NCBI RefSeq assembly: GCF_000143415.4
Contig: NW_003314297.1
Coordinates: 1,456,890 to 1,520,889, forward strand
Reading direction: 5' to 3'
DNA: 64,000 nt
From: Selaginella moellendorffii
Lineage: Eukaryota; Streptophyta; Lycopodiopsida; Selaginellales; Selaginellaceae
Of the stretch, positions 46,160 through 56,743 are shown piece after piece. Position 1 is the stretch's first letter, and each line of letters starts with the position of its first letter. The notes under the pieces are model-generated. The model worked only from the letters and a program-made list of their open reading frames with translations. It was not told the DNA's origin and did not search any database. Both the position numbers and the translations under genes were made by a program.

Positions 46160-47316
46160 TGTCGCGAATGTGACTTCGGGTATCAAAAGTTACCTGTCAG
46201 CCAATCCTTACGGACACTCTTTCCTTACTGCCACGATGGCAGGAGGTCGGTATTACTAGACCTTTTATCAGCCCCTCTTGTTCAAATGTTAATAAATTGG
46301 ACTTTGCATCTGTACTTGGCCGGATGAGCATAAAGACGGAATTCCTAAGTGTCTATTCAGCCAAGCATACTTGGCCTGGCTTTTTAGTTCTCTTTTTGTA
46401 GCGCACCTGAATTTGGAGCCGAACTCCAAGCCCGTTGCACTATGAATGAGGGTCCGGTACAATCCCACAAGCACCAGCTCCCCGTATCTAGCACCTGCAT
46501 GCAAAATGGTGTCAGACGGAGTCTGGCACAATTTTGGCATGCCGGTGGCTTAACGCGAGGAGGAGGGTACTCCACCGACTAGAGCAGCGTGGATCTTGGG
46601 CTTAGACCCAAGCCGGATGCAGAACAAGGAGCGACACAGCCCAGCGAAAGCCAAACTAATGTCTCAAGTGGTCGGACATGCATTTCAACCACTATCCCTA
46701 CTATACATTTGGAACCCCCCATAAGCCCCTCCCCCCCCCCTTGAGGAACACACGCTTTGGGCTTTCACCCCAAGCCTCCCTTAGTACCAGGAGTTAGTCT
46801 CTGGGACAAGCTCGAAACTTACTAATTATGGAATGTCTTTAAATTGCGAATTTGGACACGGGATGAACACCATTGTGTTCAGGCCGATCTCTACATTCCA
46901 TAGATATGCCAAATGAGCTAATCTAGACACTTTCCATAAATAGCATTTGGGACCGAAATGAGACCAACACAAAGGGCGTGACAGCAAGAGTGTTTGGTAG
47001 ACACGGTAAGCTATCATCCGGCGATATTGAGGGACTAGTCTCAATACGCGAGGGTTCTTGCCAAGCCAGTGCAAGACAGAGCAAAAGAGAACTAACAAGC
47101 CGGGCCAAATATGCTTGGCTAAATAGACACTTAGGAATTCCTTCCTTATGCTCATCCGGCCAAGTACAGATGCTAAGTCCAATTTACTAACACTTGGACA
47201 AGAGGGGCTATTGAAGGGAACTAGCAGTACCGACCTCCTGCCGTCATGGCAGTAAGGAAAGAGTGCCCGTAAGGACTAGCCGACAAGTATCTTTCGATAC
47301 CCGAAGTCACATTCGC

Positions 47317-48924
47317 TGAACGTGTATGTACATTCCCCATGTCCCAATGGGACTAATACAAAAAATGGGCGTGCCGCCCTCTCAATGAGCTACTCTACGT
47401 GATCCTGATATGCCGCAGCTAGACCTAGTCCTGGAGTAGAAGTGGACGTGGTCGTCTCGAGCGAATCATGTCGATGTCCAAGTCTCCCCCACGAGCTGAC
47501 CTTAGAACAGAGTCTGGGGGGCGCCATTGCCAGCGAATCTCGCCACCTCCCAATTTGCCGAAGCATGGGAGCCACCTAGATCTCCACTCCTCGAGCTGCC
47601 TCGGTTTCGCCCGCTCTTTCAGGATGGTGTAGTGAAGACGCACCGCTGCAAGAGTGAGTCTCCACCATGATACCACCACTGCCGATATTCTCGCTTGTTG
47701 CCCATCAAAGCGACAGTGGTTCCGCGCCTCCCAAAGTGCCTGCAGTCCTGTTGCCCTCCAAATGGACCAGCGCTCTTGGCCCAACGCCTCCCAGATGGAC
47801 ATCCCAACTTCAGCCCCTGTCACGTCCCACCGGACTCGCATGTTCCATCGGTGCCGTCCGTAGCAGCGAATACGCCTCCAAGCTGGACCAATGGCTGGGC
47901 CTCTAGCTCCCTCAAACCAGTGGAGGATATCCCCACTCCGAGCCTCAAACTCTGGAATGTCTCCGAGTTCCTGCGTCGCCTTGAAGATCTGTCGCCAAAC
48001 TTCTCTCGCCACGTCGCATTCCCATAGGACATGTCGCGCTGTCTCCAGCTTGCCACACTCCTTGCACCGTCGGCATGCTTCTTCCTGGAACCGCTGTCCT
48101 ACCGGCAGCCCGTTATTTGCCACCAACCAAGAGGTGGCCTTGACTTTCTCCTGTACCGGTAGTTTCCAGAACGCAAGCATGTTGCCCACCACCTGATTTG
48201 CTTCAACTCCTTGCTCGATCCATTTCTTCCAGAGCTTGGGGATCTCCCCTCGGGCCTCCTCCCTGCTGGTCAAGAGACCATCCCTTGCTTCCTTGACGCC
48301 GAAGGAGAAGAAGCTCCTCGCTCCTCGTTTCCATGCTGCGGGGTCCCAGTCCAGATCCTCGATGAGCTGCTGTCGCCACCATCTAAGAATGCCTTCCCCC
48401 TCTAGTGCAGCCAACGATTGAACCACCACCGATTGCTTCGGAGCCTGTCGTATTACACGAATCCTACCCTTGACCTCGTCATCCGTCACCATCGGCATGA
48501 CCTGTTCGTCCCCTGCTGGCAACAGCATGTCGCCTCTCAAGACTCGAAAAGGACGCCCAACATTTTGGTCTGGAGACACAACGAACCATACCTCCACATC
48601 CTTGTCCTCCCAAGCTGGTGTTGGGGCCGTAAACGCCCGTGTCCAGGCCCCCAAGCTAACTCGTTCCCTGTCTGGCTCCACGTCCCGTTGCAGAGCCACA
48701 AAGTCTCCAGATTTGAGATAACGCCTAGGCCAGAGCTGCCCCTGCTTCGCCTCACTCACTGCTCTGATAATGCGAAGAAGATCAAGGTGGACTTTCCTCC
48801 ACCGTCCCGGGTTAAAGACCTGCATATGCCTCGTAGTCTTCCTCCTGTCCTTGTCTAGAACCTGCACCAGCTGCTTGAGAGTTCGGAAGCCTGCGTTATG
48901 TAGCTTTCTCCAGATTGTGTCCAG
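47317..48924 (-). mobile_element. 5'-truncated LINE insertion with 16-bp TSD
   Basis: CCGAAGTCACATTCGC is present at both 47301-47316 and 48925-48940, a long TSD typical of target-primed reverse transcription. The body contains the 3' end of an ORF2-type frame on the minus strand and a short 3' tail. No poly(A) is seen at the 3' end (left side), where the strand ends in ACATACACGTTCA. Confidence 0.85.
47425..48924 (-). pseudogene. LINE ORF2 C-terminal fragment (zf-RVT region)
   Basis: The frame is open from the 5' junction at 48924 to the stop at 47425, about 499 codons with no start of its own, so it is a truncated ORF. It shows the zinc-ribbon-like region that follows reverse transcriptase in plant LINEs: WLVANNGLPVGQR, then CRRCKECGKLETARHVLWEC with the Cys-x2-Cys and His-x4-Cys pattern, followed by W-rich sequence (WSIWRATGLQALWEARN). 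The reverse transcriptase and endonuclease domains are missing because of 5' truncation. The frame is intact over its length, so the insertion is fairly recent. Confidence 0.8.
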
Positions 48925-49871
48925 CCGAAGTCACATTCGCGACACTTTTGCTCTATCTTGCACTGGCTTGACAAGAACCCTCGCGTATTGAGATTAGTCC
49001 CTCAATATCGCTGAATGATAGCTTACCGTGTTTGCCAAACACCCTCGCTATCATACCCTTTGCGTTAGTCTCATTTCAGTCCCAAATGCTATTTATGGAA
49101 AATGTCTGAATTTGCTCATTTGGCATATTTACGGAATGTAGATATTGGCCTGAACACAATGGTGTTCGTCTTGTATCTAAATTCGCAGTCTAGCACTATT
49201 GCATATTTAGTAAGTTTTGAACTTGTCCCAGAGACTAACTCCTGATACTAAAGGAGGCTTGGGGTGAAAGCCCAAAGCGTTTGTTCCTCAAGAGGGGGGG
49301 GGGGGGCGGGGGGGGCGCTGTAGGGGGTTCCAAATGTATAGTAGGGATAGTGAGTAGGTCAGGCATGGCCAACCAACCTAAGGCATAGTCTAGCTCCCGC
49401 TTGCATGCCTATCCTTGTTTTGCGTCCGGCTTGGGTCTAAACCCAAGTTCCATTCCATGTTAGCTGGTGGAGTACCCATGTCCTTGCGTTAAGCCACCGG
49501 TATGCCGAAATAGCACCAGACTCCATTTGGCTCCATTTTGCGTGCTGGTCCTGGCATTGGAATGCTAGTTGCTCTAGGATTGTTCCAAGTCACTCTGGGC
49601 TCCTATCCCTTCGCTCCTTGGGCTGTATACTCGAGAGTTGCTCCATGGTCCGGTTCTATCCCTCCTTGGCTCCATGCTTGGGAGTTTGGCACCGTTCCTT
49701 CATTCAGTGTCCCAAGGTCCTGAAACTCAGATTCCACACCACTGTCCTTTAGACACGTGGCATCTGTCACGTGGCACAAAGAGGGTTTAGGTTCCGCTTT
49801 GTGGTGTTATCCTATGGTAATCACCATAGGATAAAGGGTAAAAACCATGTGTGCTACATTTGGTATCAGAG

Positions 49872-50109
49872 TAGAGATTCTAAAATAATAAAGGAGTCAC
49901 AAGATTATCCTTATATAGTTGAGGTTGGTGGTCATGAATTTAAAACCAAAATTAATGACCATAGGAGGTTAAATATAGATGAGAATATAAGTCCTTGAAA
50001 TGGTAGCTAGGGATACCTTTTATAAATGCTGGAACAAACCCAAGGTGTTGGGGGCGTATTGAAAGGATGAATTAGTATTTTTATTATATGGACGGATAAT
50101 CCTAAGGGG
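49872..50109 (+). repeat. Oldest family A internal region, resumed
   Basis: This matches the family A internal sequence (ataataaaggagtcacaag, gtccttgaaatggtagct) expected right after the break at 9647. Confidence 0.75.
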
Positions 50110-50114
50110 CAAAG

Positions 50115-50308
50115 TGTAAGCTCCTGAATTTGGACTTCCTGGGATGTCACCCAGCCCAGTACTATTCAAACCCAAGGACGCTTAACTCTAAGTATCCCAA
50201 GACCTTTAACCAATTGGAAAAGGAAGTGCATTTTTATTCATGGGCCCTTTCCCTCTATATTTGAATCCCATGGATTGTCTCTCAAGTCGTTCTCTTTAGT
50301 TGCTTACA
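50115..50308 (+). repeat. Family C solo LTR, TSD CAAAG
   Basis: The 194-bp unit TGTAAGCTCC...TTGCTTACA is flanked by CAAAG at 50110-50114 and 50309-50313. It is a second copy of the element at 5911. Confidence 0.88.
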
Positions 50309-50313
50309 CAAAG

Positions 50314-51910
50314 GTAGCCCATAAGAAATAGAAAATGATCAAGTGTTAGAGTAACATTTCCAAAGATGGTCGTTGTGAGTAGGACATGGATACAAAAAAA
50401 TGTATTCTAGTGAACTGGCACCTCAAAATAGCCAGGAGGGTAGGACTTTGAATTAGCAAAGTCCAAAAAGCTAGATGACTCAAGTGAAGGCAAGGAATGG
50501 TCTTAGAGAACTAATGAAAGCATTTGGACTGAGGTGTGTTATATCCTATGAAGGATGGGGAGGATTATAAGATCCAAGTGTGAGAATAGAGAGTATCTCA
50601 TTGATGGCAAAATGTGCTATATAAAGTCATGGGAAAGGTGTTCCTAGAAGAAAGTAACTTTGGCACAGAGTTGTATGTGAACACCATAATGTAGTGCTAA
50701 CTAATAGTTGGTATGAGAAACAACTACTTTAGTCTTGGCAAAGACTTAGACACAAGTGAAAAGTGCCGTAAGGGTAAACTCATAAAGCCGATGGTGTGGA
50801 GACACCAAATATGTCAAGGTGTGATGCCTTGAGATTAAGTCAGTGGGTTCATAGGAACCTTTTGCCAAAGAAATCCCAATGAAAATGGGAATGGCATAGC
50901 CTAAGTTAGAAGGCATATGGTTATAATGTGGTGACTTAAATAATGAGGGAGGTGTGGAAACACTAACAATAAATTGTAAGACCTGATAACTATGAGGCAA
51001 CTAAGCAAAAGGTGCAAAAATAATTGAGGTAAGGTAAGATAAAAATTAACTACCCAAGACTTTTTATTGTGCTAAGAAGATTAGATATACCCTCCAAGAT
51101 ACTAATTGCTTAGGTTGAGATATAGTAAGTTAATGTTATAAAAGGTATTAAAAAAGGTCATTATTGGGACACATAAACACTCTAAAATACCAAGAAGTGG
51201 TGTTTGGTATCATAAGGGCATTAGATAAGGCCCAAGGGACTAAATTTCTATTAAATAATGGATAGAATGTGTTATCCAATATCCAAGGTTGCAAAGATGG
51301 GAGAAGTTCGTCTATCCGAATTGGACAAAGCCAAAAAGGGATTTTAGCATAGCTAGCAATGGGTATAAAGAGGCCCATATATAACGACATTAATCCTGGT
51401 ATATGGGATTACACAGTGAGCATATCCAGATTGAAAAACCACTCTTTAAATTGTTGAGTAGGTTTATCCCTAAAAATACTTGCTAAAGCATGGTAGAAAG
51501 TGCAAAACTAGCCTCTTAGTTAGGAAGAGAATAACTAGAAGGAACATGAAAAGCAAAAACGTAAAGTAATAAAGGGATAAAACCAAACCATAGGAATCAA
51601 AGAGTATAACTAAGGGTGGTTATGCAAGTTAGAAGTAGAGAATTAAATGGTGCTCGAATGTGTTGCTATTACCAACTGTAGTGCCATGGAGAGTCTAAAG
51701 CATGGAATTATCCATATTAAACCATATAACAATTACAAATCTTGCAAAAGGAGAAGCCTTAGCAAGCTAAAGGACAAAATCCCTTCGAGGTTCCCAAAGA
51801 CAACTTTAAAGAGCTTAGTAACTAGAAAGATAAACATAAATGGTTCATAGAATGTGAAAAATCAAAGTGGTGCAGCAGAAGCATGGTTTTGAAGTTTGGC
51901 ATGAAGCAAG
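50314..51910 (+). repeat. Oldest family A internal region, segment 3
   Basis: This is colinear with about 33210-34800 of the young element but AT-shifted by many transitions. It is non-coding. Confidence 0.7.
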
Positions 51911-51915
51911 GTTAT

Positions 51916-53476
51916 TGGAAGCGACTAATTTTTCCATTCAACTTTAATCACTTAACCACATCTCCGACCACTTGAAGGAGTCTCATTCACAACTTCCATA
52001 AGTCCAATTCAGGACTTGGGGCTTACTAACCTCAAAAATGACATCTATGCCACTCAACCTTTGCATTTAGTCCAAGTGCTCCACGTGTCTGATCCCATGA
52101 CCGACACCCCAAGGTACCACTGACATATTAGTCTGTTACGCTAAGGCTATACCCATTCACCTTGGTCACACCAATGGTCCAACACCACCTATATCACAGT
52201 CCCATCTCTAAAAGACTGGGCTATTCGTCCATGAGTGATCATCCTAGATCCACTTCTTAGCATCCTTAGGATGCCCGTAAACATGGGGAACAACCTTCCC
52301 CAATATCCCTTTTTCGATCCCCACTAAGTCCCTTTCTATCTATGGCCATGTTTGCCAACATTGCCACTAGATCAAGGCCCACAAGCCCGACCACCAAGTT
52401 CCATTGTCCTCTGGGACTTCCTCACCGTGTGATCGTATCCTTGGTTGCCACACTAGAGGACTATTCCTTTTCCTTTCCACAGTCCGGGACTTTGGGACAA
52501 CATTTCAAAACACTATGGCCCTATGCGAGCCTCATGGATACTCTCTCTGCCTTCCACCTTTGGGTGCTTTAGCCATGGGCTTAGAGCAAAGTTCCATTGA
52601 GCCACGCTAAGTATCCAATTAGGTAGTGCCACCCACACTTAGATTGGGAGCATCGACCATTCGATCTCCTAGGAGAACTAAAGTCGGCTCTTGAACACTT
52701 CACCAAGCTACCCTGCTTGTCAGTCCGTATTCACTCTAACCTTAGACTTCCCAGTGGTTATTTCATCACTCAACAATTGGGTATGGCCTTCCTGGGCCAA
52801 ACTGGCCTTTCCTGACCAAACTAGCCTTTCTTGACCAAACTGGCTCCATTAGGGTCCAATGCCCACACTCTCCCTACTATACTTTTGGAACCCAATGCAG
52901 CCCCCCCCCCTGGGGGGACAATTGCTTTGGGCTTTCACCCAACAACTTGTATTAGTATTCAAACTCGGACTCGGTCTCGGTCTCAACGTCGGACTTAAAC
53001 TCGGTCTCGGTTCCATCTTGGACTCTATCTCGGGTCCATCTCGAACTTCATCTCGGGTCCATCTCGAACTCCATTTCGGACCCCATCCCAAACTCCATCT
53101 CAAGTCTATCTTAGACTCCATCTTGGACTCCATCTCAGGTCCATCTCGGACTCCATCTCGGGTCCATCTCAGACTCCATCTCGGGTCCATCTCGAACTCC
53201 ATCTCGGACTCCATCTCGGGTCCATCTCGGACTCCATCTTGGACACTTTCACATGTCATGTGTTGGTCCTCTTGTGTCCCTTTTCTAGAAACTCACTTAT
53301 TGCTCGCTTCGTGCTTGTTCCTCGAACACTTCGTTAGGAGTTCCACTCCTACTCTCAACTTTTCCAGTTGGAGCTTTTAGTCTAAACGTGTTACTCCCGT
53401 TTAGCTTTCGCTTCAGCCATTGCTATGTGGCACCCTATCGGCTCCACTTTTGGGACTTTGGGATTTATGTCTCATA
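51916..53476 (-). repeat. Old reverse family A solo LTR, TSD GTTAT/GCTAT
   Basis: A reverse LTR (TGGAAGCGAC...GTCTCATA) lies between GTTAT at 51911-51915 and GCTAT at 53477-53481, one mismatch. The host site is intact in the young element near 34816. The minisatellite at 52960-53245 is shorter than in young LTRs. Confidence 0.8.
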
Positions 53477-53481
53477 GCTAT

Positions 53482-54438
53482 CAAAGTGGGAAAGTAGTCC
53501 CTGAGTGTTCAAAGAGATGGCTTTGAATAAAAGTTGATGGTTAAAGACATTCACACTTATGTATGAAACTATGTTACATTAGTCGGGTGACATGTTAAGC
53601 TAGATTGGTAAATTAAGGGGAATAAAGACCTTAATTGAAGGTGTTGATTTCAAAAAGGGTGGCCCATAGGGCCAAGTATGGAGGAGTCCATGCATGATCA
53701 TAGACTTATCAAATGAAAGGACTTAGCAGTTTGGAGGAATTAGGTTCGTAAGCTATGATCCATAGCACATTTTAAGTATAAATTGGTGCACCGGCGTGAA
53801 GAGTCACGCTAGACATCCTAGGTGATGCCGTCCATAAATGCATATACAAAGATTGGGTTCAAGGCCTTAGTTGAAGGTGTTGACTTCAAAAGGGGTAACC
53901 CATGGGGCCAAGCATAGAAGAGTTAATACATGATCATAGACTTATCAAGTGAAATGATTTGGAAGTTCAAAGGAACTAGGTTCCTAAGTTGTGATCCATA
54001 GCATACTTTCATATAAGTTGGTGCACCGGCATATAGAGTCATGCCAAGCATTCTAGGTGATGCTATTAATAGATGCATATATGGAGGTTGGGTTCAAGTT
54101 CCAACCCTTTAGTGCTAGGTTTGAGTCCTAACTCACTAGATCATGGTGATTGTTTGGAATATAAGGACACTCATTTTTCAGTGGTTATGAACTCTCAGTA
54201 TAGAGGCTGGCTTGGGCACACTACCAAACAGGGGATGCTCTAAAGTCATGATGCACAGTTAGATTGCTTAGTGTGAAAGCTCAGCATATCTAACTTGAAC
54301 ACTTTGGTGCAAGTGGCACTAAGGACGTGGTGAAATGAGATGAGAACACCCAATCTTAGTTGTTATGGACCCTTAGCCATAAGGGTTGGCTTGGGCGCAC
54401 CACCAAGTGTAAGTGATGGTCTGGGAGTCATGGTCAAC
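53482..54438 (+). repeat. Oldest family A internal region, segment 4
   Basis: It contains the sequence block with the ggtgcaccggcgt motif twice (near 53787 and 54022), indicating a local duplication of about 230 bp. It is non-coding and is joined by a deletion to the LTR part at 54440. Confidence 0.65.
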
Positions 54439-54439
54439 A

Positions 54440-55241
54440 AGTGAGGTAACTTGGTGAAGTGTTCAAGAGCTGGCTTTAACTCCCTTGGGAGATCGAATGG
54501 TCGATGCTCCCAATCCAAGTGTGGGTGGCACTACCTACTTAGATACCTGGCATGGCTCAACGGAACCTCGCTCTAAACCCATGGGTAAAGCAGCTAAAGA
54601 CAGAAGGTGGGGAGAGTACTCATAAGGCTTGCGTAGGGCCACGGTGTTTCGAAATGTCATCCCAAAGCCCCAAACTGTAAAAAAGAAGAGGAGCAATCCT
54701 CTAATATAGTGACCAAGGATACAATCACATGGTGAGGAAGTCCTAGAGGACAGTGGGACTTAGTGGTCAGGCCTTTGGGCTTTAACACAGTGGCAATGTT
54801 AGCAAGTATGGTCATGGATGAAGAAGGACTTGGTAAGGACAGGAGAAGGGACATTGGGGAAAGGTGTTCCCCATGCCTCTGGGCATCCTAAGGGTGCTAG
54901 GGTGTGGTCAAGGGATGACCACTTGTGGATGGATGGCCCAGTCTTTGAGAGATAGGACTATAATGCAAGTAGTGTTGGATCACCAATGTGATAAAGGTGA
55001 ATAAGCATAGCCATAGCGTAACGGGTTAATATGTTGGTGGTACCTTTGGGTGTCAGTTAGGGGATCGGACATATGGAGCACTTGGACCAAGTGCAAAGTA
55101 TGAGTGGCATGGATGCCATTCTCGGGGCTAGCAAGCCTCAAGTCCGGAATAGAACTCGTGGAGGTTGTGAGTGAGACTCCTCCAAATGGTTGGAGATGTG
55201 GTTAAGAGACTAAAGTAGAATAGAAAATTTAGTCACTTACA
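54440..55241 (+). repeat. Oldest family A 3' LTR, 5' part deleted
   Basis: Only the LTR sequence after gtagcttggtgaagtg remains, ending GTCACTTACA. The first about 1 kb, including the minisatellite, is missing. Confidence 0.75.
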
Positions 55242-55408
55242 GAGATGTCACATAACCTAATACTATTCAAACCCAATAATATTTAACCCTAAATATCCTA
55301 AATCCCTTAATCAATTAAAAAATAGGGTGCATTCTTGTTCTGGGCTCTTTCTCTCTATATTTGAATTTTATAAATTGTCTTTTGAATCGTTCTCTTTGGT
55401 TGTTTACA
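55242..55408 (+). repeat. Family C LTR fragment, 5' truncated
   Basis: It matches family C from gatgtcacc to the end (GTTGTTTACA). The first about 32 bp are missing at the junction with the family A LTR. Confidence 0.7.
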
Positions 55409-56743
55409 CTTGGATATATTTAGCTTAGCATAAAGTAAAATGATCTAAAAGTGGACACCGAATTGCATAGCTGACCTAAATAGCACTTGATGAAAATGAT
55501 GCAATTACTAAAAGACATTATTATAGTTGTTAGCATTTTCAAATGTATATTTGAAGATATTTGGGAGAAGGCTCTAATCCATACAAGTTATTTTTGTTTA
55601 AACTACTGTACCACTGCAATGCAATCCCTTGGGAAATTGATATAGACACTAGGCATCATCCTAAAAATGATGGGTGGCAATCATTATATAGTGATCAAAC
55701 AAATGATATTCATTATCCCCAACATTCCTACAAAAAAAATTTCAGTTGGTAGCAAGAGTAAGAGTAACTACACCACATAGTGTAAATGCCATCATCCACT
55801 AGTTGCATAGTATTGAGCAATTGCACTAATTGCTACTCTAGATTTAAAATAAGGAAGAGACTGCTTCAAAGGAGGGGTATACTACTCTACCATGAAAATG
55901 AATGAGAAAAAAAAGAGAAAAAAAGAGAGAGAAGAAATGGAAAATTTTTAGGAATAATAGAGATCTAGACAATACAAAAACTAAATAATAAAAATAAATA
56001 AATACAAGCACTTTTCAAGGACAAATAAAGTTGTCTCTCACCTCTATTAATATGAATATAGAAATGTACATATTCAGTTAACTCAAGATTTTAATATAAT
56101 ATTATAATATACAATATATACATATATACATACATCATTATTAGCATAGTGGAATTTTGATGAGATACAAATGTATAACTATGATGTTGTATATTATTAT
56201 TAGTATAGTGGGATTTTGATAGCTTTCATATTGGTTTCAATCTGGAAAATTAATCTAATTGGATATATCATTAAATGGCAAGGTGTTTAAGACATTTTAT
56301 AGATTATAAACATATTTATAACTAAACATTGCTTAGAATAAGTTGCCTAGTTTGGTAAAGTGTTCTTGATCCATATATTATCTTATCCACAATTAAGGGA
56401 GTGGTGCTATTTTGATTCTTGCCCAAACATGCATGCCACATGTGTTAAATTTCTTTCATCTCTCACAATGCGTAATGTGTACTGGACAATTATTGACCAA
56501 GGAAAAAACTTTATCAAAATATTTCATGGTTAAAGAAATAACTTTTTGACACTTACTCTATCTAACACTTGTCACTAGCTAGATCTGATGGCCTAAAAAG
56601 TTTGGTAAGTTATTAGAGATTTATAAGCATAAAATTAATCTAAATCTGTTAGGTATGCATATTCTGAATATATCCACTAAATTGGCCCTAAAAAAAACTT
56701 ATTAAAAAACTTTATTGTAGCATATACCAAAATACTTTGAGAG
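55409..56743. other. AT-rich spacer without a recognisable gene
   Basis: It includes AT dinucleotide-rich tracts (56095-56140) and several short repeats such as two copies of a ttattagtatagtgggattttgat-like block near 56140 and 56200. The longest frames are about 60 codons and unsupported. The last few hundred bases are the 3' flank of the kinase gene. Confidence 0.6.

Larger units (their letters stand above)
46397..48944 (-). repeat. Reverse solo LTR of a family B relative, TSD CTTTT
   Basis: The insertion starts TGTAGCGCACC and ends CATTCGCGACA, with CTTTT at 46392-46396 and 48945-48949. It is split by the LINE, and the two LTR parts are 46397-47316 and 48941-48944 plus the duplicated 16 bp. 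It matches the decayed copy at 3565-4462. Confidence 0.85.
46160..49858 (+). repeat. 3' LTR of family B, with nested solo LTR and LINE
   Basis: It starts TGTCGCGAATGTGAC and ends GTGCTACA. Removing 46397-48949 leaves about 1146 bp, like the 5' LTR. It is followed by TTTGGTATCAGAG, identical to the primer site after the 5' LTR, before old family A sequence resumes. Confidence 0.85.
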
